A DNA stretch of 64,000 nt. Source: Schoenoplectus triqueter. Lineage: Eukaryota > Streptophyta > Magnoliopsida > Poales > Cyperaceae. Where the stretch lies: contig CAXKVV010000144.1 of NCBI GenBank assembly GCA_964058805.1, positions 1 through 64,000 on the forward strand, given 5' to 3'. The stretch's first letter is position 1, and each line of letters opens with the position of its first letter. The translations under genes and the position numbers were made by a program. The notes beneath the pieces were generated by a model that was not told the origin of the DNA, made no database searches, and saw nothing but the letters and a program-made list of their open reading frames with translations. Below are positions 47,301-61,030 of the stretch, piece after piece.

Positions 47301-50300
47301 GTGTCTCGTTTTCTTGTTTTGCGCGCCCGGACACGTTTTCGGCGTATTGAGGTCGTCGGGTCCCGTTTTCATGTTTTGCGCGCTAGGACTCGTTTTCGGC
47401 GGTCTCGAGGGCGTCGGATCCCATTTTCATGTCTTGCGCGCCCGGACTCATTTTCGGCGGTACCGAGGGCGTCAGGTCCCGTTTTCATGTTTTGCGCGCC
47501 CGGACTCGTTATCGGCGGTACCGAGTGCGTCGCGTCCCGTTTTCAAGTTTTGCGCTCCCGGACTCGTTTTCGGTGGTACCGAGGACGTCGGGTCTCGTTT
47601 TGAAGATTTGAGCGCCCAGAATCTTTTTCAACGGTACCGAGGGCGTCGTGTCTCTTTTTCGTGTTTTGCGTGCCCGGACTCGTTTTCGGCGGTAACGAGG
47701 GCGTCGGGATTCGTTTTCATGTTTTGTGTGCCCGGACTCGTTTTAGGCCGTACCGTGGGCGTCGGGTCCCGTTTCCTTGTTCTTTATGCGCCCGGACTCA
47801 TTTTCCGCGGTAACGAGGGCGTCGGGTACCGTTTTAATGTTTTGCGCCCACGGACTCGTTTTCGGCGGTACCAAGGGCGTCCCGTTTTCACGTTTTGCGC
47901 TCCCGGACTCGTTTTCGGCGGTTCCGAGGGCGTCGGGACCCGTTTTCTTGTTTTGCGCGCCCGTACTCGTTTTCGGCGATACCGAAGGCGTCGGGTCCCG
48001 TTTTCGGCGGTCTCGGGTGCGTCGGGTCCCGTTTTCGGCGATATCGAGGGCGTCGGGTATCCTTTTCATGTTTTCGCGTCCGAACTCATTTTCGGCGGAC
48101 CGAGGGTGTCGGGTCCCGTTTTCAAGTTTTGAGCGCCCGGCCTCGTTTTCGGCGATACCGAGGGCGTCGGGTCCCGTTTTCGGCGGTATCGAGGGCGTCG
48201 GGTATCATTTTCATGTTTAGCGCGCCCGAACTCACTTTCGGCTGTACCGAGGTCGTCGGGTCCCGTTTTCACGTTTTGCGCTCCCGGGCTTGTTTTCGGC
48301 GGTTCCAAGGGCGTCGGGTCCCGTTTTCATGTTTTGCGCGCCCGGACTTGTTTTCGATGGTACCGAGGGCGTCGGGTCCCGTTTTCATGCTTTGCACACC
48401 CGGAGTCATTTTCGGCGGTACCGAAAGCGTCGGGTCCCGTTTTCACGTTTTGCGCGCCCGGACTTGTTTTCGATGGTACCGAGGGCGTCGAATACCGTTT
48501 TCACGTTTTGCGCGCCCGGACTCGTTTTCGGCGGTACCGATAGCGTCGGGTCCCGTTTTCATGTTTTGCGCGCCCGAACTCTTTTTCGGCGATACGGAGG
48601 GCGTCGGGTCCCATTTTAATGTTTTGCGCGCTCGGACTCGTTTTCGGCGGTCTCGAGGGCGTCGGGTCCCGTTTTCGGCGGTATCTAGGGCGTCGGGTAT
48701 CATTTTCATGTTTTGCGTGCCCGAAATCACTTTCGGCTGTACCGAGGGCGTCGGGTCCCGTTTTCACGTTTTGCGCTCCCGGGCTTGTTTTCGGCGGTTC
48801 CAAGGGCGTCGGGTCCCGTTTTCATGTTTTGCGCGCCCGGACTTGTTTTCGATGGTACCGAGGGCGTCGGGTCCCGTTTTCATGCTTTGCACACCCGGAG
48901 TCATTTTCGGCGGTACCGAAAGCGTCGGGTCCCGTTTTCACGTTTTGCGCGCCCGGACTCGTTTTCGGCGGTATCGAGGGCGTCGGGTATCGTTTTCATG
49001 TTTTGCGCGCCCTGACTCGTTATCGACGGTACCGAGGGCGTCAGGTGTCGTTTCAATGTTTTGGGCGCCCAGACTCATTTTCGGCGATACCGAGGGCGTC
49101 GGGTCCCGTTTTCGGCGGTATCGAGGGCGTCGGGTATCGTTTTCAAGTTTTGCGCGCCCGAACTCATTTTCGGCGGACCGAGGTTGTCGGGTCCCGTTTT
49201 CATGTTTGGAGCGCTCGGACTCGTTTTCGGCGATACCGAAGGCGTCGGGTCCCGTTTCAATGTTTTGCGCGCCCGGACTTGTTTTTGGCGGTCTCGAGGG
49301 CGTCGGGAATCATTTTCATGTTTTGCGCGCCCGAACTCACTTTCGGCTGTACCGAGGGCGTTGGGTCCCGTTTTCACGTTTTGCGCTCCCGGAATTGTTT
49401 TCGGTGGTTCCGAGGGCGTCGGGTCCCGTTTTCATGTTTTGCGCGCCCGGACTCGTTTTCGGCGGTACCGAGGGCGTCGGGGTCATGTTTTCATGTTTTG
49501 CGCTCCCTGACTTGTTTTTGGCGGTAACGAGGGCGTCGGGTCCCATTTTCTTGTTTTGCGCACCCGGACTTGTTTTCGACGGTACCGAGGGCGTCGAGTC
49601 CCGTTTCCACGTTTTGCGCGCCCGGACTCATTTTCGGCCGTACCGAGGGCGTCGGGTCCCGTTTTCATGTTTTGCGCGCCCGGACTCTTTTTCGGCGATC
49701 CCGAGGGCGTCGGGTCCCGTTTTAATGTTTTGCGCGCTCGCACTCGTTTTCGGCGGTCTCGAGGGCGTCGGGTCCCGTTTTCGGCGGTATCGAGGGCGTC
49801 GGGTATCATTTTCAGGTTTTGCGCGCCCGAAATCACTTTCGGCTGTACCGACGGCGTCGGGTCCCGTTTCCATGTTTTGCGCGCCCGGACTCGTTTTCGG
49901 CTGTACCGAGGGCGTCAGGTCTCGTTTTCATGTTTTGAGCTCCCTGACTCGTTTTTTTCGGTAACAAGGGCGTCGGGTCCCGTTTTCATGTTTTGCCCAC
50001 CCGGACTCATTTTCGGCGGTACCGAGGGCGTCGGGTCCCGTTTTCACGTTTTGCGCGCCCGGACACGTTTTCGGCGGTATCGAGGGCGTCGGGTATCGTT
50101 TTCAAGTTTTGCGCGCCCTGACTCGTTATCGGCGATAACGAGGGCGTCGGGTCCCATTTTCGGCGGTATCGAGGGCGTCGGGTATCGTTTTCATGTTTTG
50201 CGTGCCCGAACTCATTTTCGGCGGACCGAGGGTGTCGGGTCCCGTTTTCATGTTTTGAGCGCCCGGACTCGTTTTCGGCGATACGGAGGGCGTCGGGTCT

Positions 50301-53300
50301 CGTTTTAATGTTTTGCGCGCCCGGACTCGTTTTCGGTGGTCTCGAGGGCGTCGGGTCCCGTTTTCGGCGGTATCGAGGGCGTCGGGTATCATTTTCTTGT
50401 TTTACGCGCCCGAAATCACTTTCGGCTGTACCGAGGGCGTCGGGTCCCGTTTTCATGTTTTGCGCTCCCTGACTCGTTTTTGGCGGTAACGAGGGCGTAG
50501 GGTCCTGTTTTCATGTTTTGCACTCCCGGACTCATTTTCGGCGGTACCGAGGGCGTCGGGTCCTGTTTTCATGTTTTGCACACCCGGACTCATTTTCGGC
50601 GGTACCGAGGGCGTCGGGTCCCGTTTTCACGTTTTGCGCGCCCGGACTCATTTTCGGCGGTATCGAGGGCGTCGGGTATCGTTATCATGTTTTGCGCGCC
50701 CTGACTCGTTATTGGCGGTACCGAGGGTGTCGGGTGTCGTTTCAATGTTTTGGGCGCCCAGACTCGTTTTCGGCGATATCGAGGGCGTCGGGTCCCGTTT
50801 TCGGCGGTATTGAGGGCGTCGGGTATCGTTCTTACGTTTTGCGCTTCCGGACTCGTTTTCGGCGGTACCGTGGGCGTCGGGTCTTGTTTTTATGTTTTGC
50901 GCTCCCTGACTCGTTATCGGCGGTATCGAGGGCGTAGGGTGTCGTGTTCATGTTTTGGGCGCCCGGACTCATTTTCGGCGATGCCGAGGGCGTCGGGTCC
51001 CGTTTCAATGTTTTGCGCGCCCGGACTCGTTTTCGGCGATACCGAGGGCCTCGGGTCCCGTTTTCGGCGGTACCGAGGGCGTCGGGTATCGTTTTCACTT
51101 TTTGCGCACCCGGACTCGTTTTCGGCGGTACCGAGGGCGTCGGGTCTTGTTTTCATGTTTTGCGCTCCCGGACTTGTTTTCGACGGTACCGAGGGCGTCG
51201 AGTCCCGTTTTCACGTTTTGCACGCCCGGACTCTTTTTCGGCGATACCGAGGGCGTCGGGTCCCGTTTTAATGTTTTGCGCGCTCGGACTCGTTTTCGGC
51301 GGTCTCGAGGGCGTCGAGTCCCGTTTTCGGCGGTGTCGAGGGCGTCGGGTATCATTTTCATGTTTTGCGCGCCTGAAATCACTTTCGGCTGTACCGAGGG
51401 CGTCGGGTCCCGTTTTCATGTTTTGCGCGCCCGGACTCGTTTTCGGCGGTACCGTTTCAATGTTTTGCGCGCCCGGACTCGTTTTCGGCGATACCGAGGG
51501 CATCGGGTCCCATTTTCGGCGGTATCGAGGGCGTCGGGTATCGTTTTCACTTTTTGTGCACCCGGACTCGTATTCGGCGGTACCGAGGGCGTCGGGTCTT
51601 GTTTTCATGTTTTGCGCTCCCTGACTCGTTTTTGGCGGTAACGAGGGCGTCGGGTCCCGTTTTCTTGTTTTGCGCACCCGGACTTGTTTTCAACGGTACC
51701 GAGGGCGTCGAGTCCCGTTTTCACGTTTTGCGCGCCCGGACTCTTTTTCGGCGATACTCAGGGCGTCGGGTCCCGTTTTAATGTTTTGCGCGCTCGGACC
51801 CGTTTTCGGCGGTCTCGAGGGCGTCGAGTCCCGTTTTCGGCGGTGTCGAGGGGGTCGGGTATCATTTTCATGTATTGCGCGCCTGAAATCACTTTCGGTT
51901 GTACCGAGGGCGTCGGGTCCCGTTTTCATGTTTTGCGCACCCGGACTCGTTTTCGGCGGTACCGTTTCAATGTTTTGCGCGCACGGACTCGTTTTCGGCG
52001 ATACCGAGTGCATCGGGTCCCGTTTTCGGCGGTATCGAGGGCGTCGGGTATCGTTTTTACTTTATGCGCACCCGGACTCATTTTCGGCGGTACCGAGGGC
52101 GTCGGGTCTTGTTTTCATGTTTTGCGTTCCCTGACTCGTTTTTAGCGGTAATGAGGGCGTCGGGTCCCGTTTTCTTGTTTTGCGCACCCGGACTTGTTTT
52201 CAACGATACCGAGGGCGTCGAGTCCCGTTTTCACGTTTTGCGCGCCCGGACTCTTTTTCGGCGATACTCAGGGCGTCGGGTCCCGTTTTAATGTTTTGCG
52301 CGCTCGGACTCGTTTTCGGCGGTCTCGAGGGCGTCGAGTCCCGTTTTCGGCGGTGTCGAGGGCGTCGGGTATCATTTTCATGTTTTGCGCGCCTGAAATC
52401 ACTTTCGGCTGTACCGAGGGCGTCGGGTCCCGTTTTCATGTTTTGCGCGCCCGGACTCGTTTTCGGCGGTACCGTTTCAATGTTTTGCGCGCCCGGACTC
52501 GTTTTCGGCGATACCGAGGGCATCGGGTCCCATTTTCGGCGGTATCGAGGGCGTCGGGTATCGTTTTCACTTTTTGCGCACCCGGACTCGTATTCGGCGG
52601 TACCGAGGGCGTCGGGTCTTGTTTTCATGTTTTGCGCTCCCTGACTCGTTTTTGGCGGTAACGAGGGCGTCGGGTCCCGTTTTCTTGTTTTGCGCACCCG
52701 GACTTGTTTTCAACGGTACCGAGGGCGTCGAGTCCCGTTTTCACGTTTTGCGCGCCCGGACTCTTTTTCGGCGATACTCAGGGCGTCGGGTCCCGTTTTA
52801 ATGTTTTGCGCGCTCGGACTCGTTTTCGGCGGTCTCGAGGGCGTCGAGTCCCGTTTTCGGCGGTGTCGAGGGCGTCGGGTATCATTTTCATGTATTGCGC
52901 GCCTGAAATCACTTTCGGTTGTACCGAGGGCGTCGGGTCCCGTTTTCATGTTTTGCGCACCCGGACTCGTTTTCGGCGGTACCGTTTCAATGTTTTGCGC
53001 GCACGGACTCGTTTTCGGCGATACCGAGTGCATCGGGTCCCGTTTTCGGCGGTATCGAGGGCGTCGGGTATCGTTTTCACTTTTTGCGCACCCGGACTCG
53101 TTTTCGGCGGTACCGAGGGCGTCGGGTCTTGTTTTCATGTTTTGCGTTCCCTGACTCGTTTTTAGCGGTAATGAGGGCGTCGGGTCCCGTTTTCTTGTTT
53201 TGCGCACCCGGACTTGTTTTCGACGGTACCGAGGGCGTCGAGTCCCGTTTTCACGTTTTGCGCGCCCGGACTCTTTTTCGGCGATACTGAGGGCGTCGGG

Positions 53301-53460
53301 TCCCGTTTTAATGTTTTGCCCGCTCGGACTCATTTTCGGCGGTCTCGAGGGCGTCGAGTCCCGTTTTCGGCGGTGTCGAGGGCGTCGGGTATCGTTTTCA
53401 TGTTTTGCGCGCCTGAAATCACTTTCGGCTGTACCGAGGGCGTCGGGTCCCGTTTTCATG
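41390..53460 (+). repeat. Domain built from a duplicated block of about 6 kb
   Basis: Ordered variants recur at 41,397 with 47,145 (5,748 bp), 41,782 with 47,761 (5,979), 43,441 with 49,559 (6,118) and 44,008 with 50,126 (6,118). The offset grows by about four monomers early in the block, showing small copy-number change after duplication. Variant classes differ from those of the 13-28 kb domain, so the array has at least two homogenised domains with a mixed zone between them. Confidence 0.85.
51421..53460 (+). repeat. 510-bp higher-order repeat nested in 1,020-bp near-identical repeats
   Basis: The unit with TTTCTTGTTTTGCGCACCC is at 51,661, 52,171, 52,681 and 53,191, exactly 510 bp apart each time. 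Alternate copies are most alike: 51,421-52,440 and 52,441-53,460 differ at only a scattering of bases. Odd and even copies share private marks, for example TGTATTGCGCGCC near 51,871 and 52,891. Each 510-bp unit includes a truncated monomer, GGTACCGTTTCAATG. This looks like the most recently amplified part of the array. Confidence 0.9.
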
Positions 53461-55839
53461 TTTTGCGCGCCCGGACTCGTTTTCGGCGGTACCGAGGGCG
53501 TCGGGTCTCGTTTTCATGTTTTGCACTCCCTGACTCATTTTGGGCGGTACCGAGGGCGTCGGGTCGCGTTTCAATGTTTTGCGCGCCCGGACTCGTTTTT
53601 GACGGTATCGTGGGCGCCCGGTCCCGTTTTCGGCGATACCGAGGGCGTCGGGTATCGTTTTCACTTTTTGCGCACCCGGACTCGTTTTCGGCGGTACCGA
53701 GGGCGTCGGGTCTTGTTTTCATGCTTTGCGCTCCCGGACTTGTTTTCGACGGTACCGAGGGTGTCGAGTCTCGTTTTCACGTTTTGCGCGCCCGAACTCT
53801 TTTTCGGCGATACCGAGGGCGTCGGGTCCCGTTTTAATGTTTTGCGCGCTCGGACTCGTTTTCGGCGGTCTCGAGGGCGTCGAGTCCCGTTTTCGGCGGT
53901 GTTTAGGGCGTCATGTATCATTTTCATGTTTTGCGCGCCTGAAATCACTTTCGGCTGTACCGAGGGCGTCGTGTATCGTTTTCTTGTTTTGCACGCCCGA
54001 ACTCATTTTCGGCGGACCGAGGGCGTCGGGTCCCGTTTTCATGTTTTGAGCGCCCGGTCCCGTTTTTGACTCGTTTCAATGTTTTTCGGTGGTATCGAGG
54101 GCATCGGGTCCCGTTTTCGGCGGTATCGAGGGAGTCGGGTATCGTTTTCATATTTTGCGCGCCCGGACTCGTTTTCGGCGGTACCGAGGGCGTCGGGTCC
54201 CGTTTTCGGCGGTATCGAGGGAGTCGGGAATCGTTTTCATGTTTTGCGTGCTCGAACTCATTTTCGGCGGTACCGAGGGCGTCGGGTCCCGTTTTCATGT
54301 TTTGCGCGCTTGGACTAGTTTTCAGAAGTACCGAGGTCGTCGGGTCCCGTTTTCATGTTTTGCGCTCCCAGACTCGTTTTTGATGGTATAGTGGGCGTCA
54401 GGTATCGTTTTCATGTTTTGCGCGCCCGAACTCATTTTTGGCGGTACCGAGGGCGTCGGGTCCCATTTTCATGTTTTGCGCGCGCGGACTAGTTTTCGGA
54501 GGTACCGAGGGCGTCGGGTCTCGATTTCATGTTTTGCGCGCCCGGACTCGTTTTCGGCGGTACCTAAGCCGTCGGGTCCCGTTTTCATGTTTTGCGCGCC
54601 CGGACTAGTTTTCGACGGTATCGAGGGCGTCGTGTCTCGTTTTTTTGTTTTGCGCGACCGGACTCATTTTCGGCGGTACCGAGCGCGTCGTGTCCCGTTT
54701 TCATGTATTGCGCGCCCGGACTCGTTATCGGCGGTACCGAGGGCGTCGGATCGCGTTTTCATATTTTGGGCGCCCGGACTAGTTTTCAGTGGTACCGAGG
54801 ACGTCGGGTCTCGTTTTCATGTTTTGCGCGCCCTGACTCGTTTTCGGCGGTACCGAGGGCATCGGGTCTCGTTTCCATGTTTTGCGCGCCCGGACTCGTT
54901 TTCACCGGTACCGAGGGCGTCGGATCTAGTTTTCAAGTTTTGCGCGCCCAGACTCGTTTTCGGCGATACCGAGGGCGTCGTGTCTCGCTTTCTTGTTTTG
55001 CGCGCCCGGACTCGTTTTCGGCGTATCGAGGTCGTCGGGTCCCGTTTTGCGCGCTCGGACTCGTTGTCGGCGGTCTCGAGGGCGTCGGGTCCATTTTCAT
55101 ATTTTGCGTGCCCGGACTCCTTTTCGGCGGTACCGAGGGCGTCGCGTCCCGTTTTCATGTTTTGCGCTCCCGGACTCGTTTTCGGCGGTACCGGGGGCGT
55201 CGGGTCTCGTTTTCAAGATTTGCGCGCCCAGACTCATTTTCGACGGTACCGAGGGCGTCGTGTCTCGATTTCGTGTTTTGCGCGCCCGAACTCATTTTCG
55301 GCGATAACGAGGGCGTCGGGTCTCGTTTTCATGTTTTGTGCGCCCGTACTCGTTTTCGGCGATACCGAGGGCGTCTGGTCTCGTTTTAATGTTTTGCGCA
55401 CCCAGACTCGTTTTCGGCGGTCTCGAGGGCGTCGGGTCACGTCTTCGGCGGTATCGAGGGCGTCGGGTCCCGTTTTCATGTTTTGCGCGCCCTGACTCGT
55501 TATCGGCGGTACCGAGGGCGTCGGGTGTCGTTTTCATGTTTTGCGCGCCCCGACTCGTTTTCGGCGGTACCGAGGGCGTCGGGTCCCGTTTTCATGTTTT
55601 GCGCGCCCGGACTCGTTTTTCGGCGATACCGAGGGCGTCGGGTCCCGTTTTAAAGTTTTGCGCGCCCGGACTCGTTGTCGGCGGTCTCGAGGGCGTCGGG
55701 TCCCGTTTTCGGCGGTATTGAGGGCGTCGTGTATCGTTTTCTTGTTTTGCACGCCCGAACTCATTTTCACCGTACCGAGGGTGTCGGGTCCCGTTGTCAT
55801 GTTTTGAGCGCCCGGACTCGTTTTCGGCGATACCGAGGG

Positions 55840-57520
55840 CGTCGGGTCCCGTTTTCATGTTTTGCGCGCCCGGACTCGTTTTTCAGCGATACAGAGGGCG
55901 TCGGGTCCCGTTTTAATGTTTTGCGCGCCCGGACTCGTTATCGGCGGTCTCGAGGGCGTCGGGTCCCATTTTCACGTTTTGCGCCCCGAACTCGTTTTTG
56001 GCGGTTCCGAGGGCGTCGGGTCCCGTTTTCATGTTTTGCGCGCCCGGAATCGTTTTCGGCGATACCGAGGACGTCGGGTCCCGTTTTAATGTTTTGCTCG
56101 CCCGGACTCTTTTTCGGCGGTCTTGAGGGCGTCGGGTCCCGTTTTCGGCGGTAGCGAGGGCGTCGGGTATCGTTTTCATGTTTTGCGCGCCCGGACTCAT
56201 TTTCTGCGGTACCGAGGGCGTCAGGTCCCGTTTTTTTGTTTTGCGAGCCCGGACTCGTTATCGGGGGTACCGAGTGCGTCGCGTCCCGTTTTCATGTTTT
56301 GCGCTCCCCGACTCGTTTTCGGCGGAACCGAGGGCGTCGGGTCGCGTTTTCAAGATTTGCGCGCCCGGACTCGTTTTCGACGGTACCGAGGGCGTCGTGT
56401 CCCGTTTTCATGTTTTGCGCGCCCGGACTCGTTTTCGGCGGTAACGAGGGCGTCGGGTCTCGTTTTCATGTTTTGCGCGCCCGGACTCGTTTTCATCCGT
56501 ACTGAGGGCGTCGGGTCCCGTTTTCATGTTTTGCGCGCCCGGACTCGTTTTCAACCGTACCGAGGGCGTCGGCTCCCGTTTTCATGTTTTGCGCGCCCGA
56601 ACTCATTTTCGGCGGTACCGAGGGCGTCGGGTCTCGTTTTCATGTTTTCAGCGCCCGGACTCGTTTTCGGCGATACCGAGGGCGTCGGGTCCCGTTTTCA
56701 TGTTTTGCGCGCCCGGACTCGTTTTTCAGCGATACAGAGGGCGTCGGGTCCCGTTTTAATGTTTTGCGCGCCCGGACTCGTTGTCGGCGGTCTCGAGGGC
56801 GTCGGGTCCCATTTTCACGTTTTGCGCCCCGGACTCGTTTTTGGCGGTTCCGAGGGCGTCGGGTCCCGTTTTCATGTTTTGCGCGCCCGGAATCGTTTTC
56901 GGCGATACCGAGGGCGTCGGGTCCCGTTTTAATGTTTTGCTCGCCCGGACTCTTTTTCGGCGGTCTTGAGGGCGTCGGGTCCCGTTTTCGGCGGTAGCGA
57001 GGGCGTCGGGTATCGTTTTCATGTTTTGCGCGCCCGGACTCATTTTCTGCGGTACCGAGGGCGTCAGGTCCCGTTTTTTTGTTTTGCGAGCCCGGACTCG
57101 TTTTCGGCGGTTCGAGGGCGTCGGGTCCCGTTTTCATGTTTTACGCGCCCGGACTCATTTTCGGCGATACCGAGGGCGTCAGGTCCCGTTTCAATGTTTT
57201 GCGCGCCCGAACTCACTTTCGGCTGTACCGAGGGCGTCGGGTCCTTTTTTTCATGTTTTGCGCGTGTGGACTAGCTTTCGGACGTACTGAGGGCGTCGGG
57301 TCTCGTTATAATATTTTGCGCGCCCGGACTCGTTTTCGACGGTCTCGAGGGCGTCGGGTCCCGTTTTCTGCGGGATCGAGGGCGTCGGGTCCCGTTTTCA
57401 TGTTTTGCGCGCCCTGACTCGTTATCGTCGGTACCGAGGGCGTCGGGTGTTGTTTTCATGTTTTGGGCGCCCAGACTCGTTTTCGGCGATACCGAGGGCA
57501 TCGGGTCCCGTTTCAACGTT
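55840..57520 (+). repeat. 843-bp tandem duplication
   Basis: GTTTTTCAGCGATACAGAGG at 55,878 recurs at 56,721, exactly 843 bp later. The following variants match in order (CACGTTTTGCGCCCC, GGCGGTCTTGAGG, GGCGGTAGCGAGG). Confidence 0.85.
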
Positions 57521-60500
57521 TTGCGCGCCCGGACTCGTTTTCGGCGGTCTCGAGGGCGTCGGGTACTGTTTTCGGCGGTATCGTTTTCATGTTTTGCGCT
57601 CCCGAATTCACTTTCGGCTGTACCGAGGGCGTCGGGTCCCGTTTTCGGCGGTATCGTTTTCATGTTTTGCGCGCCCGAATTCACTTTCGGCGGTACCGAG
57701 GGCGTCGGGTCTCGTTTCCTTGTTTTGCGCGCCCGGACTCGTTTTCACCAGTACCGAGGGCCTTGGATCTAGTTTTCAAGTTTTGCGCGCCCAGACTCGT
57801 TTTCGGCGGTACTGAGGGCGTCGTGTCTCATTTTAATGTTTTGCGCGCCTGGACTCGTTTTCGGCGGTCTCGAGGGCGTCGGGTCCCGTTTTCGACGGTA
57901 TCGAGGGCGTCGGGTATCGTTTTCATGTTTTGCGCGGCCGAACTCTCTTTCGGCTGTACCGAGGGCGTCGGGTCCTGTTTTCATGTTTTGCGCGCGCAGA
58001 CTAGTTTTCGGAGGTACCGAGGGCTTCGGGTCCCGTTTTCTTGTTTTGCGCGCACAGAATGGTTTTCAGCGGTACTTTGGGCACGGGTCTCGTTTTCATG
58101 TTTTGCGCTCCCTGACTCGTTTTCGGCGATATCGAGGGCGTCGGGTATCGTTTTCAAGTTTTGTGCGCCCGAACTCACTTTCGGCTGTACCGAGGGCGTC
58201 GGGTCCCGTTTTCATGTTTTGCTCGCGTGGACTAGTTTTCGGAGGTACTGAGGGCGTCGGGTCCCGTTTTCATGTTTTTGCGCGCCCGGACTCATTTTCT
58301 GCGGCACCGAGGGCGTCAGGTCTCGTTTTCATGTTTGGCGCTCCTGACTCGTTTTTGGCGGTAACGAGGGCGTCGGGTCCCGTTTTCATGTTTTGCACAC
58401 CCGGACTCGTTTTCGGCGGTACCGAGGGCGTCGAGTCCCGTTTTCACGTTTTGCACGCTCGGACTCGTTTTCGGCGGTACCGAGGGCGTCGAGTCCCGTT
58501 TTCACGTTTTGCGTGATCGGACTCGTTTTCGGCGGTTCCGAGGGCGTCGGGTCCTGTTTTCATGTTTTGCGCGCGCGGACTAGTTTTCGGAGGTACCGAG
58601 GGCGTCGGGTCCCGTTTTCTTGTTTTGCGCGCACAGAATCGTTTTCAGCGGTACTGAGGGCGTCGGGTCTCGTTTTCATGTTTTGCGCTCCCTGACTCGT
58701 TTTCGGCGATATCGAGGGCGTCGGGTATCGTTTTCAAGTTTTGTGCGCCCGAACTCGCTTTCGGCTGTACCTAGGGTGTCGGTCCCCGTTTTCATTTTTT
58801 GCGTGCGTGGACTAGTTTTCGGAGGTACTGAGGGCGTCGGGTCCCGTTTTCATGTTTTGCGCGCCCGGACTCGTTTTCTACGGCACCGAGGGCGTTAGGT
58901 CTCGTTTTCATGTTTGGCGCTCCCTGACTCGTTTTTGGCGGTAACGAGGGCGACGGGTCTCGTTTTCATGTTTTGCGCACCTGGACTCGTTTTCGGCTGT
59001 ACCGAGGGCGTCGAGTCCCGTTTTCACGTTTTGCGCGCTCGGACTCATTTTCGGCGGTTCCGAGGGCGTCGGGTCCCATATTCTTGTTTTGTCCGCCCGG
59101 ACTCGTTTTCGGCGATACTGAGGGCGTCGGGTCCCGTTTTCATGTTTTGCGCGTGTGGACTAGCTTTTGGAGGTACTGAGGGCGTCGGGTCTCGTTTTAA
59201 TGTTTTGCGCGCCCGGACTCGTTTTCGACGGTCTCGAGGGCGTCGGGTCCCGTTTTCTGCGGTATCAAGGGCGTCGGGTCCCGTTTTCATGTTTTGCGCG
59301 CCCTGACTCGTTATCGGCGGTACCGAGGGCGTCGGGTGTTGTTTTCTTGTTTTGGGCGCTCGGACTCGTTTTCGGCGATACCGAGGGCGTCGGGTCCCGT
59401 TTCAATGTTTTGCGCGCCCGGACTCGTTTTCGGCGGTCTCGAGGGCGTCGGGTCCCGTTTTCGGCGGTATCATTTTCATGTTTTGCGCGCCCGAATTCAC
59501 TTTCGGCTGTACCGAGGGCGTCGGGTCCCATTTTCGGCGGTATCGTTTTCATGTTTTGCGCGCCCGAATTCACTTTCGGCGGTACCGAGGGCATCGGGTC
59601 TCGTTTCCTTGTTTTGCGCGCCCGGACTCGTTTTCACCAGTACCGAGGGCCTCGGATCTAGTTTTCAAGTTTTGCGCGCCGAGACTCATTTTCGGCGGTA
59701 CCGAGGGCGTCGTGTCTCGTTTTAATGTTTTGTGCGTCCGGACTCGTTTTCGGCGGTCTCGAGGTCGTCGGGTCCCGTTTTCGACGGTATCGAGGGCGTC
59801 GGGTATCGTTTTCATGTTTTGCGCAGCCGAACTCTCTTTCGGCTGTACCGATGGCGTCGGGTGCCATTTTCATGTTTTGCGTGCGCGGACTAGTTTTCGG
59901 AGGTACCGAGGGCGTCGGGTCCCGTTTTCTTGTTTTGCGCGCACAGACTCGTTTTCACCGGTACCGAGGGCGTCGGGTCTCGTTTTCATGTTTTGCGCTC
60001 CCTGACTCGTTTTCGGCGATATCGAGGGAGTCGGGTATCGTTTTCAAGTTTTGTGCGCCCGAACTCACTTTCGGCTGTACCGAGGGCGTTGGGTCCCGTT
60101 TTCATGTTTTGCCCGCGTGGACTAGTTTTCGGAGGTACTGAGGGCGTCGGGTCCCGTTTTCATGTTTTGCGCGCCCGGACTCATTTTCTGCGGCACCGAT
60201 GGCGTCAGGTCTCGTTTTCATGTTTGGCGCTCCTGACTCGTTTTTGGCGGTAACGAGGGCGTCGGGTCCCGTTTTCATGTTTTGCACACCCGGACTCGTT
60301 TTCGGCGGTACCGAGGGCGTCGAGTCCCGTTTTCACGTTTTGCACGCTCGGACAAGTTTTCGACGGTACCGAGGGCGTCGAGTCCCGTTTTCACGTTTTG
60401 CGCGATCGGACTCGTTTTCGGCGGTTCCGAGGGCGTCGGGTCCCGTTTTCATGTTTTGTGCGCCCGGAGTCATTTCCGGCGATACCGAGTGCATCGGGTC

Positions 60501-61030
60501 CCGTTTTAATGTTTTGCGCGGCTGGACTCGTTTTCGGCGGTCTCGAGGGAGTCGGGTCCCGTTTTCGGCCGTATCGAGGGTGTCGGTTATCGTTTTCATG
60601 TTTTGCGCGCCCGACCTCATTTTCAGCGGACCGAGGGTGTCGGGTCCCGTTTTCATGTTTTGAGCGCCCGGACTCGTTTTCGGCGATACCGAGGGCGTCG
60701 GGTCTCGTATTAATGTTTTGCGCGCCCGGACTCGTTTTCGGCGGTCTCGAGGGCGTTGGGTCCCGTTTTCGGCGGTATCGAGGGCGTCGGGTATCGTTTT
60801 CATGTTTTGCGCGCCCGAACTCACTTTCGGCTGTACCGAGGGCGCGTGGACTTGTTTTCGGAGGTACTGAGGGCGTCGGGTCCCATTTTCATGTTTTGCG
60901 CGCCCGGACTCATTTTCAGCTGTACCGAGGGCGTCGGGTCCCGTTTTCATGTTTTGCGCGCCCGGACTCGTGTTCGACGGTACCGAGGGCGTCGGGTCTC
61001 GGTTTCATGTTTAGCGCTCCCTGACTCGTT
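57250..61030 (+). repeat. 1,889-bp tandem duplication
   Basis: Ordered variants at 57,421, 57,836 and 58,393 recur at 59,310, 59,725 and 60,282, a constant offset of 1,889 bp. A partial further copy appears near the distal edge (59,294 with 63,222, offset 3,928). Confidence 0.85.
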
